From: a virus
Length of the DNA: 24,566 nt
IMG/VR virus record: IMGVR_UViG_3300028800_000306
Span: 1-24,566 of that record
Reading direction: 5' to 3' (one strand)
In this document: piece after piece, positions 6,579-13,445 of the stretch
Layout of the letters: every line of letters begins with the position of its first letter
Numbering within the stretch: the first letter of the stretch is position 1
Translations under genes and position numbers: made by a program
The notes under the pieces: generated by a model
The model's database searches: none
The model's input: only the letters and a program-made list of their open reading frames with translations
What the model was told of the DNA's origin: nothing

Positions 6579-6600
6579 CAAAATTCTACGATGAATTTTG
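6579..6600 (+). promoter_or_regulatory. Perfect inverted repeat upstream of portal
   Basis: CAAAATTC (6579-6586) and GAATTTTG (6593-6600) form an 8-bp perfect inverted repeat around 6 nt, 24 nt before the portal ATG. Symmetry of this size suits a dimeric repressor such as the ribbon-helix-helix protein encoded just upstream, or a small mRNA hairpin near the ribosome site. No T-run follows. Confidence 0.4.
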
Positions 6601-6623
6601 AAGCATAAAAAAGGATAGTGACT

Positions 6624-8642
6624 ATGATTTTCCCAGCTCTTGGACCGGAATATTACGACGAGAAAGATAGGGGATTATTATCCCGAATGGAAGCTTTCTA
6701 TTCAGAAGCAATAACAACCAATTTAGCCTTCTGGACCGAAGCTGAAATCGATACTCGCTACTTTGCAGGAGATCAGTCAATCTGGAATGACCTTTATTAT
6801 GGCAATCTGCCAGCAAATAGACGTCGCCAGTTCCAATTCAATCGTATCCGCCGTGTCGTTAATATGATTGAAGGCTATCAGCGCAGAAATCGTAAATCTA
6901 CTATTGTAGTGCCAATAGAAAATGGTGACGCTGAAACCGCTGACCAATTCACTAAGGCATTAATCTGGGTAAACCAACAAGAAGGATACTTAGAGACAAT
7001 CTCAGAAGCCTTTGAGGGAGCGTTAGTCACTGGCCTCAATCTCTTACAGATCTGGGTAGACTATCGCTCTGACCCCGTATCAGGCAATATAAGAATCGAC
7101 AAGTGCGATTATAACTATTTCCTAATAGACCCATTTTTTAAGAAAAAAGATCTTTCAGACTGCAACGCGATCTGGAAGCGATCCTATTTGAAGAAACAAG
7201 AGTGTATTTCACTCATGCCTGATCGTGCTGAAGAAATTCTAGGACTTTATGGAAATGACACGGGAACAGCGAGAGACGGCAAGTTTCAGTTCTCGGCTGA
7301 GCAATACGGTTACTCCTACAAGAATCTTTTAACCTACGACGAATTTTATTACCGTGATTTCAGAACACAACGAATGTTGGTTGATTCGCAGACCGGTGAA
7401 ACAACTGAATGGAAAACTGACGACGAAGATCGCCTTAAAGCATTCTTGCAGGCTTATCCAACAATCAAGCTTATTGAACAGCAAGTACCAACGGTAAATC
7501 TGGCAATTGTAATCCAGGGCAAGGTCTTTTTTCACGGACCAAACCCCTTGGGAATTGATCGGTATCCATTTGTAGGGGTATTCGGTTATTATGCTCCCCA
7601 GATGCCCTACTTTGATTATCGTTGTCAGGGAGTGGTTCGTGGATTACGAGACGCTCAATATTTGTATAACCGTCGACGTGTTATTGAACTTGATATACTC
7701 GAGTCACAAATAAACTCTGGTTGGATATACAAAGAAGATTCTTTGGTAAATCCAAAAGATGTATTCATGTCTGGTCAAGGTCGTGGGCTTGCGCTTAAGC
7801 AAGATGCAAACATGGCCGATGTTGTGCGGATAGAGGCGCCTCAAATACCGCCATCAATGATTCAATTATCTGAACTTTTGGCAAAAGAAGTTGAACAAAT
7901 CAGTGGGATAAATGAAGAACTACTCGGCAGCGCGATCGATGATAAGGCCGGCGTACTCGCTATGTTGAGACAGGGTGCTGGTCTAACAACGCTCCAGGTG
8001 CTGTTTGACCAATTAGACTACTCTCAAAAGCAGCTTGGCAAGCTTATGATCGATATCATTCAGAATAATTTTACTCCTGGAAAAATGAAACGAATTCTTA
8101 ATGCTGATCCAACGCCACAATTTTATAATAAGAACTTCGGCCGTTATGATGCCGTTGTTGAAGAGGGATTAAATACCGCAACTCAGAAGCAGATGCAATT
8201 TGCTCAGCTTTTGCAGCTTAAAGAAGCGGGCGTTCCTATACCAGATGAGGCATTACTTGAAGCAGCAACTATCCAAGACAAGAAAAAGCTTATCGAGTCT
8301 ATTCAGCAAGCTCAGCAGCAAGCTCAGCAAATGCAAATGCAGCAAGCGCAAGTGCAAATGCAAGAAATCGAAGCTAGAACTAATCTGGCTCACGCGCGTG
8401 CAGAAGCCGATAGGGGCCTTGGTTACGAACGTATCAGTCGGGTTGAAGAGAATAAAGCGCTCGCTGTCGAACGGCGTGCTGCGGCTGTCAAAGATGAAGA
8501 GCAAGCTTTACTTACAGCTATTAAAGCAATCAAAGAAATTGAAGGCATCGATATCGAACATCTTGAAAAGTTAGTTACCTTATCGCGTATGCTTAAAGAG
8601 AAAGAACAAGCTATTGCCCCTCAGAGTCGTTCTGCGGTGTAG
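6624..8642 (+). CDS. Portal protein, P22-like
   Basis: 672 aa from ATG 6624, preferred because AAGGA lies 8 nt upstream; an in-frame GTG at 6618 is too close to that site. The sequence reads as a P22-type portal, the dodecameric ring at the head vertex through which terminase pumps DNA and to which the tail attaches. Supporting features are the length, the N-terminal segment with RFNRIRRVVNMIEGY-like pattern (here FNRIRRVVNMIEGYQRRNRK), the clip/stem region, GINEELLGSAIDDKAG, and a glutamine-rich coiled-coil region about residues 560-590 then a long charged helix at the C-terminus, which in P22-like portals forms the barrel. It is followed by the usual small genes rather than directly by scaffold. 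Confidence 0.85.
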   Translation: MIFPALGPEYYDEKDRGLLSRMEAFYSEAITTNLAFWTEAEIDTRYFAGDQSIWNDLYYGNLPANRRRQFQFNRIRRVVNMIEGYQRRNRKSTIVVPIENGDAETADQFTKALIWVNQQEGYLETISEAFEGALVTGLNLLQIWVDYRSDPVSGNIRIDKCDYNYFLIDPFFKKKDLSDCNAIWKRSYLKKQECISLMPDRAEEILGLYGNDTGTARDGKFQFSAEQYGYSYKNLLTYDEFYYRDFRTQRMLVDSQTGETTEWKTDDEDRLKAFLQAYPTIKLIEQQVPTVNLAIVIQGKVFFHGPNPLGIDRYPFVGVFGYYAPQMPYFDYRCQGVVRGLRDAQYLYNRRRVIELDILESQINSGWIYKEDSLVNPKDVFMSGQGRGLALKQDANMADVVRIEAPQIPPSMIQLSELLAKEVEQISGINEELLGSAIDDKAGVLAMLRQGAGLTTLQVLFDQLDYSQKQLGKLMIDIIQNNFTPGKMKRILNADPTPQFYNKNFGRYDAVVEEGLNTATQKQMQFAQLLQLKEAGVPIPDEALLEAATIQDKKKLIESIQQAQQQAQQMQMQQAQVQMQEIEARTNLAHARAEADRGLGYERISRVEENKALAVERRAAAVKDEEQALLTAIKAIKEIEGIDIEHLEKLVTLSRMLKEKEQAIAPQSRSAV

Positions 8643-8666
8643 ATAGAGGTTAAACCTTGTTCGCCG

Positions 8667-8705
8667 CGACTGTCGCCTCGAAGTCGCCTCGACTGTCGCC
8701 TCGAA
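8667..8705 (+). repeat. GC-rich 16-nt tandem repeat
   Basis: CGACTGTCGCCTCGAA occurs at 8667-8682 and 8690-8705, with a partial copy (GTCGCCTCGA) between. ACTGT/ACAGT at the right end can pair across 8 nt. This GC-rich block sits in the otherwise unremarkable gap between the portal stop and the 8732 gene and is unlike its surroundings. Too few units and spacers for CRISPR. Confidence 0.6.
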
Positions 8706-8731
8706 CAGTGTCTACTATGAAAGGGCCTTAA

Positions 8732-9100
8732 ATGGCAAAACGTTATCACAAATCGTCAAAAGGGATCTCCCATCATTCTGACCAGTTCAATGATGAAATG
8801 AAGCATGATAAGGGAACCGATGGCATGGGCTTTAGCAGCCGTATTGCAGATGCAGCGAATAAGAATGAGTTTTATGCAGGGATGCCAGCTCGTCGTAGAC
8901 AAGAGCTTGAAGATGCCGGCATGATTCATGAAGATTCGAATGCAATCGCTAATTTACCGCAGAACGTCATGATCAAAGCCTATCCAAAGACTGGTCCATA
9001 TAACCCAGAAGGTCTTGAAGATTCCATTATCGGCGTTGACGACCAAATGGATTACGATGATTCGCAACGCGCTAAACATTTCTTTCCAAAGAAAATGTAA
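8732..9100 (+). CDS. Small virion-region protein with the RRRQE/EDxNAxANL motif
   Basis: 122 aa; ATG 8732 after AAGGG. Charged and hydrophilic. Residues about 50-80 contain FYAGMPARRRQELEDAGM and then EDSNAIANLP; the same motif occurs in the next gene (FYAGTDYRRRQE, EDHNAMANL). Its position between portal and the following small genes is typical of little-known head or packaging accessory proteins. Function not known; the motif suggests that both proteins share a binding partner. Confidence 0.75.
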   Translation: MAKRYHKSSKGISHHSDQFNDEMKHDKGTDGMGFSSRIADAANKNEFYAGMPARRRQELEDAGMIHEDSNAIANLPQNVMIKAYPKTGPYNPEGLEDSIIGVDDQMDYDDSQRAKHFFPKKM

Positions 9101-9108
9101 GGAGTGCT

Positions 9109-9387
9109 ATGAAAGCCAGAAGCAGATCTCAACAGTTCACTATGCAAGAAAAAGTGCGTAGGGATGCTGACCGTCGCAATGAACTTGTGATGGAACGTCT
9201 GCGTGATATTGGTTACATGTTTTATGCTGGTACTGATTACCGGCGTAGACAAGAAATAGCTGATGGCAACATGGTCCAAGAAGATCATAATGCTATGGCT
9301 AATCTGTCTCCAACACCACGCCATATCGAATACAAGAGAGCGGGATATTTTGATACACCGTTCTTTGATACGAGCAATGAGCTCTAG
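9109..9387 (+). CDS. Small basic protein sharing the RRRQE/EDxNAxANL motif
   Basis: 92 aa; ATG 9109 after AAGGAG, 8 nt behind the previous stop. The N-terminal half is strongly basic and probably helical (SRSQQFTMQEKVRRDADRR, NELVMERLRDI). The second half repeats the motif of the previous protein: FYAGTDYRRRQEIADGNM followed by EDHNAMANL and a tail with aromatic residues (HIEYKRAGYF). The two genes probably arose by duplication of this motif. Likely a virion or assembly accessory; unproven. Confidence 0.72.
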   Translation: MKARSRSQQFTMQEKVRRDADRRNELVMERLRDIGYMFYAGTDYRRRQEIADGNMVQEDHNAMANLSPTPRHIEYKRAGYFDTPFFDTSNEL

Positions 9388-9395
9388 GAGTCGTT

Positions 9396-9545
9396 ATGCC
9401 TGCTATGATTCGCCCTAAAGGGATGCCAAAGAAAATAGCTTACAAGCTACTCGGCGTGCCCTATAATATGCAAAATCGTAATGACAAAAAGAACGAAAAA
9501 GTACGTCGCCGTATAATGTTTGAAGAGACTTCAAAAGTACGATAA
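9396..9545 (+). CDS. Very small basic protein (49 aa)
   Basis: ATG 9396 follows TAGGAG, which overlaps the stop of the previous gene; the frame runs 49 codons to TAA at 9543-9545. Strongly basic (KGMPKKIAYKLLG, then RNDKKNEKVRRRI). Its ribosome site, spacing and position in a tight gene run support it as real despite the length. No family recognised; a nucleic-acid or capsid-binding peptide is possible. Confidence 0.6.
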   Translation: MPAMIRPKGMPKKIAYKLLGVPYNMQNRNDKKNEKVRRRIMFEETSKVR

Positions 9546-9563
9546 AACCAAAATGGAGGTTAT

Positions 9564-10535
9564 ATGAATAATTGTTGCCAAAATGAACTGGCCCTTGAAA
9601 AACTGTGTTGTTGCTGTGCTGATATCAAAAAGATTGTAGTAAACAATATATGTGGCCAAGCTGCCGAATTTAAAAATATCTCTGCTGAAAATGAAGTAGT
9701 TAATAATATTTGTGTTTCTGGAATTGCACAAGCATCACAAGCCCAAGTTGACCAAGGCTTCTTTAATGCTTTATGTGCCCAAAACGCAACCATGGACAAT
9801 GCTTGTATTAGCAACTTAAAGGTTGGCGTTCTTGAAAGCGTTGAACAGTATAGAGCTGCTGTATCACTTTCATCCAATATGGTATACACACTCGGTTCAA
9901 ATTTAAACTGGGACACCATTGTTGATGATCCAAATAGCAACGTCTCGTTGTCACCATTTTCTTATACCGTTCCGGTAAGTGGTTACTATGTATTCAGCTA
10001 TTATCTGCGCTCAGACTCGCTTTCTGGTTCATCAGTTGTTGCTGGTGCTCCAATTGGATTGCTTGATGTAACCGTAAATGGTGCAGATCTTCGCTTACTG
10101 CAAGTGCCTTATTTGACCTTCAGTGCATTACAATCTGGCGAACTCAGCGCATTAGTACTGCTTAATGCTGGTGACGTTATACGCATGAACTACAATGTTC
10201 TTATACTTGATCCAGTATCTGGTCTTATTCCTTACGTTGGTACAGTATCTGTTAAAGGTGGCGCAACTCCAGGATTCAGCCAATTTACCATACATTACCT
10301 TTCATCATTGAGCGGTAGTGCAGTAACTTGCCCTCCATGCCCAGCGATTACTGTTGGTTGCAAAGAATTCGTCACACCATGTTCACCAATTGGCTGTGAT
10401 GATAACCGTGGTCAACAGCAACAATGCAAACCATGCGTAATGCCACAATCAAAGCCAATTTCGATGCCGCAATATCCTGCTGCTAAACCAGCCGCTGCGA
10501 TATTTGTTAATAACAAAGTACAGTCAAGGAAGTAA
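9564..10535 (+). CDS. Cysteine-rich virion protein with C1q/jelly-roll-like domain
   Basis: 323 aa; ATG 9564 after GGAGG. Three parts are visible. Residues 1-85 hold ten cysteines (C4, C5, C15-C18, C30, C50, C71, C81) in a repeated VVNNIC / NAxC pattern, which could be a trimeric stalk or metal or disulfide-rich rod. Residues about 95-250 look like a C1q/TNF-type beta sandwich: SPFSYTVPVSGYYVFSYYL, LDVTVNGADL, ALVLLNAGDVIRMNYNV. The C-terminus is again Cys/Pro-rich (CPPCP, CKEFVTPCSPIGC) and basic at the end. Such domains in phage genomes often form surface fibres or decorations that bind cells or sugars. Role as head fibre is inferred. Confidence 0.65.
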   Translation: MNNCCQNELALEKLCCCCADIKKIVVNNICGQAAEFKNISAENEVVNNICVSGIAQASQAQVDQGFFNALCAQNATMDNACISNLKVGVLESVEQYRAAVSLSSNMVYTLGSNLNWDTIVDDPNSNVSLSPFSYTVPVSGYYVFSYYLRSDSLSGSSVVAGAPIGLLDVTVNGADLRLLQVPYLTFSALQSGELSALVLLNAGDVIRMNYNVLILDPVSGLIPYVGTVSVKGGATPGFSQFTIHYLSSLSGSAVTCPPCPAITVGCKEFVTPCSPIGCDDNRGQQQQCKPCVMPQSKPISMPQYPAAKPAAAIFVNNKVQSRK

Positions 10536-10536
10536 T

Positions 10537-10734
10537 ATGGCCAAGAAGAAAGCTATGAAGAAAAAGCCAAATAAGAGCGGCAAAGTTGAAAAGGTAATGG
10601 AAGAGTACAAAGAAGGCGAGTTACATAGCGGCTCTAAAAAGGGCCCTAAGGTAAAAAAACGCAAGCAAGCGGTTGCCATAGCTCTTTCAGAAGCCCGTAA
10701 AGCTGGCGAACCAGTTAAATCAAAGAAAAAATAA
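10537..10734 (+). CDS. DUF6496-type lysine-rich small protein
   Basis: 65 aa; ATG 10537 right after the preceding TAA (the frame is open upstream to 10504 but that lies in the previous gene). Very rich in Lys. The segment VMEEYKEGELHSGSKKGPKV followed by KKRKQAVAIALSEARKAG matches the pattern I know from DUF6496 proteins, small basic proteins common in bacteria and phages and of unknown role. It is plausibly DNA-associated and could be packaged with the genome. It ends the portal-side gene run, followed by a terminator. Confidence 0.7.
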   Translation: MAKKKAMKKKPNKSGKVEKVMEEYKEGELHSGSKKGPKVKKRKQAVAIALSEARKAGEPVKSKKK

Positions 10735-10778
10735 CGCAAAAAGAAATAGTACTCACTTCTTATTGTGTTGAATAGACG

Positions 10779-10819
10779 ATCCCCCAGAAATCCGTGAGGA
10801 ACTGTCTGGGGGATTGTTT
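10779..10819 (+). terminator. Terminator hairpin after the portal-side operon
   Basis: ATCCCCCAGA (10779-10788) pairs perfectly with TCTGGGGGAT (10805-10814); the loop contains a small inner hairpin TCC-GTGA-GGA. A short TGTTT follows. The T-run is weak but the stem is strong, and it lies exactly at the end of the gene run. Confidence 0.7.
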
Positions 10820-10874
10820 CATTGAGGGCTAGTCAGTGTTCGCTAAATAGTTATAGACCTAAACTACTAACGAT

Positions 10875-11114
10875 TTATTTTTGGCTTGAATCAGTCGTAT
10901 TGTTTGACGTCTGATCGTTTGATGTTGTATCAACAGCTGTTGATGTACTTGTCATGTCAGTTGAACTGGAATTTGAAGAAGTGTTATCTGAGAAAAAAGT
11001 TTCATAGATCCAACTTGCTGCTGCTTTTTCATCACATTCATCGCGATGAGCAGTCATTCCAAAAACTTGAGATGAAAACAGAACTGTTAATAATAAAACT
11101 GATGCTTTGAACAT
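10875..11114 (-). CDS. Small secreted Ser/Thr/Asn-rich protein, minus strand
   Basis: 79 aa on the minus strand; ATG at 11114-11112 preceded on that strand by AGAAGGA at good spacing. N-terminal signal peptide: basic start MFK, hydrophobic core ASVLLLTVLFSSQVFG, then the mature part with two short charged segments and a tail of almost only Ser, Thr, Asn and Asp. Opposite in direction to all virion genes, beside the MurJ-like gene and divergent from it. The fold-poor tail suggests a surface-exposed or periplasmic peptide. Function unknown; lipoprotein cysteine absent from the expected place. Confidence 0.68.
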   Translation of the reverse strand: MFKASVLLLTVLFSSQVFGMTAHRDECDEKAAASWIYETFFSDNTSSNSSSTDMTSTSTAVDTTSNDQTSNNTTDSSQK

Positions 11115-11181
11115 AATTGTTCCTTCTTGTGGTGTAATTGACTGCCTCTAAGATTACACCCATTTAATTTTTTGTAAATAG

Positions 11182-11209
11182 TTGTAAAAAAACGATCTGA
11201 TGGTATTAT
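11182..11209 (+). promoter_or_regulatory. Promoter for the MurJ-like gene
   Basis: TTGTAA (11182-11187), 16-nt spacer, TATTAT (11204-11209), followed by AGGAG and the ATG at 11226. The ribosome site starts about 7 nt after the -10 box, so the transcript would have a very short leader. The gene thus has its own promoter, independent of the virion operon. Confidence 0.5.
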
Positions 11210-11225
11210 CAATACAGGAGCCATT

Positions 11226-12530
11226 ATGAAAAGATATTTTCCATCTAGTCAGTTTTTTTCAATAAGTTTCTTCACTTTATTAAGTAAGATATTTGGATTC
11301 ATGAGAGAATGGTTTCGAGCACTATTCTTTGGAGTTGGCGAGAGATCTGATATATTTTTGATGGCGTACAGAATGCCATTCTTTTTTTATAAAATGTGTT
11401 CTGAGGGACCGCTCAGCGCAGCACTTGTTCCTTTTGTGGTGGATATGAATCGCCAAGAAGAGAGAACATACATGATGCAAGTTATTACTTGTTCTATGAT
11501 TATAGTGCAAACATTTTTTTTGATAGTATCGGTTGTTGTCATTATATTTTCATCAAAATTATCATACTTTTTGGTTCCTGGCTGGAAAAATATCAATTCT
11601 GTCTTAGAAGTATCCTCGCTGGTTCCTGTTCTTATGTCTTCGATGATTTTTATGAGTGCAGCTTGTTATTTATCTTCTGTACTCCAAGGCCTTTCTGTTT
11701 TTTCTGCCATACTTATGCAGCCAATTGTATTTAATATTCTCACAATAATTGAATATGGAGTGTGTTGGTATTTTAATGCTTCACTTATGACGCTTGCGCT
11801 CTGCTATTTACTAAATTCGATCATTATTTTTGGAATAACATGGTTATTGTTTCGAAAATATTATTCATTCGAATGGAACTTTACCAGATCTACCATCAAA
11901 AGATCATTAGAGCTCATTAAAAACATAGCAAGCAGCTGCGTAACCATTGGGGTTAATGAAATTAATGCCATCATAGATTTACAATACGCCTCTTTTTTTG
12001 GATCTGGAGTTGTATCGCTTATGAGTTACAGCGGTCTTTTATTGAGACTACCTTTAAGTATATTTGGTGCTGGTATTTCTATGGTGTTATTGCCTGAATT
12101 TTCTCTTATAAAGCACGATAAAAAATTACTTGGTCATTATATCTATAAATCATCTAAGATTCTTTTGGCATCGATTTTACCCGTAATTTTAGTTATGTAC
12201 GCACTTGCTCCGTTTCTATTTTCTTTAGTATTCAGATTTTCAGAATCACACTGTATTCTTGCAGCTCAATTTTTACGATTTTCTTTGATGGGATTGTTCT
12301 TTTTTTGTTTAAACAGAATGCTGCTCAATGTTTTTTATGCATTAGGAATATTCGATATTCCTTTTTATATATCCTGTATCGCGATAATCATTAACATCAT
12401 ATTAAATAATATATTGATATCATATTTTGGATCATCTGGTATTATATTAGCGACTTCAATTTCAGCAATCATTCAAAGTTGTTTGTTGATCGTATCATTG
12501 AGGCGACATAAAATAATTATAAAAAAATGA
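11226..12530 (+). CDS. MurJ/MviN-like lipid II flippase family membrane protein
   Basis: 434 aa, about 75 residues shorter than E. coli MurJ (511 aa), with about 12 hydrophobic segments. MurJ moves lipid II across the inner membrane for peptidoglycan synthesis. The N-terminal signature is clear: SKIFGFMREWFRALFFGVG, SDIFLMAYRMP, SEGPLSAALVPF. Against E. coli MurJ by eye, Arg24, Asp39 and Glu57 are kept (Arg27, Asp42, Glu60) and Arg18 is Lys21, but cavity Arg52 falls on Tyr55 (with Lys56 beside it) and Arg270 on Leu. So transport of lipid II is uncertain. ATG 11226 after AGGAG. T-rich and AT-rich compared with the virion genes, with its own promoter and terminator, so it looks like a transferred accessory (moron) gene. 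Another MOP-superfamily transport role is possible. Confidence 0.82.
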   Translation: MKRYFPSSQFFSISFFTLLSKIFGFMREWFRALFFGVGERSDIFLMAYRMPFFFYKMCSEGPLSAALVPFVVDMNRQEERTYMMQVITCSMIIVQTFFLIVSVVVIIFSSKLSYFLVPGWKNINSVLEVSSLVPVLMSSMIFMSAACYLSSVLQGLSVFSAILMQPIVFNILTIIEYGVCWYFNASLMTLALCYLLNSIIIFGITWLLFRKYYSFEWNFTRSTIKRSLELIKNIASSCVTIGVNEINAIIDLQYASFFGSGVVSLMSYSGLLLRLPLSIFGAGISMVLLPEFSLIKHDKKLLGHYIYKSSKILLASILPVILVMYALAPFLFSLVFRFSESHCILAAQFLRFSLMGLFFFCLNRMLLNVFYALGIFDIPFYISCIAIIINIILNNILISYFGSSGIILATSISAIIQSCLLIVSLRRHKIIIKK

Positions 12531-12564
12531 TACTACTACCAGCCCTCGCTAGGTAGCACCTTTG

Positions 12565-12610
12565 CCCCTTATGGTTTATAACTACGCTGACCATCCCATA
12601 AGGGGTTTTT
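12565..12610 (+). terminator. Rho-independent terminator after the MurJ-like gene
   Basis: CCCCTTATGG (12565-12574) and CCATAAGGGG (12596-12605) form a perfect 10-bp stem, followed directly by TTTTTATTTT. The 21-nt loop is long. It insulates the MurJ-like gene from the next gene at 12652. Confidence 0.85.
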
Positions 12611-12651
12611 ATTTTCTTAAATTTGTTCTATACCCTAGGTAAGGAGTAATT

Positions 12652-13128
12652 ATGAACAAAGATACTGTCGGTAAAATATCGCTCGAGCTCTCACAAAAAG
12701 AAGCACCAACTCGTGATCCCATTGAACTGCAACGGGAAATGCATAAAGATTATGAAAAACATATCATCGAATGCATAGAATCCAACAAAAACCATCTTGA
12801 TGGTGACTTTTATGTCGAAGTTATCACCAAAAAAGAACGACTCATGCCCAATGTTCTCAGAAATTACTTCTTTGCAACCCAAGCATGCCCAACGCCAACC
12901 TGGGATCAGGCAGTGTATAAGTATCACCGCCTTGATGAACAGGTAAGATTCTTGTGGGTTGTCCCCTCAAAAGATACGTGTGAACTGTTTACTTATAATG
13001 CACTCGAGATTGATAAATCTGAGCATGAGTTACTCAACTTTGTGCTGCAATTCAACGATGGATCATTATTGCGATTAGCGAAGAAACTTAATGGCGAAGA
13101 AGAACATTCACCATTTATTAGCAGTTAG
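12652..13128 (+). CDS. Conserved-looking phage hypothetical protein (158 aa)
   Basis: ATG 12652 after AAGGAG. Soluble. The central part has a distinctive pattern (VLRNYFFATQACPTPTWDQ, then VYKYHRLDEQVRFLWVVPSK) that looks like a folded, conserved core. The C-terminus is a helical segment (LLNFVLQFNDGSLLRLAKKL). I have no named family for it. It lies between the moron segment and the scaffold gene, so it may be a head-assembly accessory. Its 3' end overlaps the minus-strand gene that follows by about 20 nt. Confidence 0.72.
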   Translation: MNKDTVGKISLELSQKEAPTRDPIELQREMHKDYEKHIIECIESNKNHLDGDFYVEVITKKERLMPNVLRNYFFATQACPTPTWDQAVYKYHRLDEQVRFLWVVPSKDTCELFTYNALEIDKSEHELLNFVLQFNDGSLLRLAKKLNGEEEHSPFISS

Positions 13129-13302
13129 CTTTTTTTCAACAGTTTTTTGATGCTTAATGTAAACCGCTTCATGAAGTTTACCCATTGCCATGTAGATTGT
13201 GGCTTTTTTTTCGTGATCAAGATCTAAAAGTTTTGCCGCAGATTTATCATCCATTGCAGAAATTGTAAAAGCGGTTAATAGTAGGAAATATAAAAAGAAC
13301 AT
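13108..13302 (-). CDS. Small secreted protein with signal peptide, minus strand
   Basis: 64 aa; I place the start at ATG 13302-13300 because GGAGAG lies just before it on the minus strand and the protein then begins with a clean signal peptide (MFFLYFLLLTAFTISA). A longer open frame upstream reads through the tRNA-like element and is not supported. The mature part is helical and basic (DDKSAAKLLDLDHEKKA, KLHEAVYIKHQKTVEKKL). A possible -10 TATACT lies at 13336-13331. Second minus-strand, signal-peptide gene in this insert; a periplasmic role is inferred, and a lysis-related role is only a guess. Confidence 0.65.
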   Translation of the reverse strand: MFFLYFLLLTAFTISAMDDKSAAKLLDLDHEKKATIYMAMGKLHEAVYIKHQKTVEKKLTANKW

Positions 13303-13361
13303 AATCTCTCCATTTTTGGGGTGAGATAGTAGTATAACAGTAGTAATGAAGCTTATGAATG

Positions 13362-13424
13362 CTCCTGTGTTCCAAATGGAAGGATGCCTGAGAATGGCGG
13401 TGCGGGTTCGACTCCAGCCAGGAG
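13362..13424 (+). tRNA. Degenerate tRNA-like cloverleaf
   Basis: A four-armed fold of 63 nt: acceptor CTCCTG/CAGGAG (13362-13367/13419-13424), D-like arm TTCC-AAAT-GGAA (13370-13381), anticodon-like arm TGCC/GGCG (13385-13388/13396-13399) with 7-nt loop TGAGAAT, and T arm GCGGG/CCAGC (13402-13406/13414-13418, one mismatch) with loop TTCGACT. The T region contains a perfect GGTTCGACTCC B box, and the T arm abuts the acceptor as in true tRNA. Against a working tRNA: short D arm without the usual GG, no U33, no encoded CCA, weak A box. Probably a decayed tRNA or a tRNA mimic. Confidence 0.4.
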
Positions 13425-13445
13425 ACGTGTTTAAAAAGGAGCAGT

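Noticed and set aside
6618-6623. GTG start for portal
   Set aside because: It lies only 2 nt after the AAGGA site; ATG 6624 has proper spacing.
8200-8574. Lys/Leu-rich overlapping frame inside the portal gene
   Set aside because: A shadow of the glutamine-rich coiled coil of the portal in another frame; no ribosome site and biased composition.
8667-8705. CRISPR array
   Set aside because: Only two full 16-nt units with no spacers of equal length and no cas genes.
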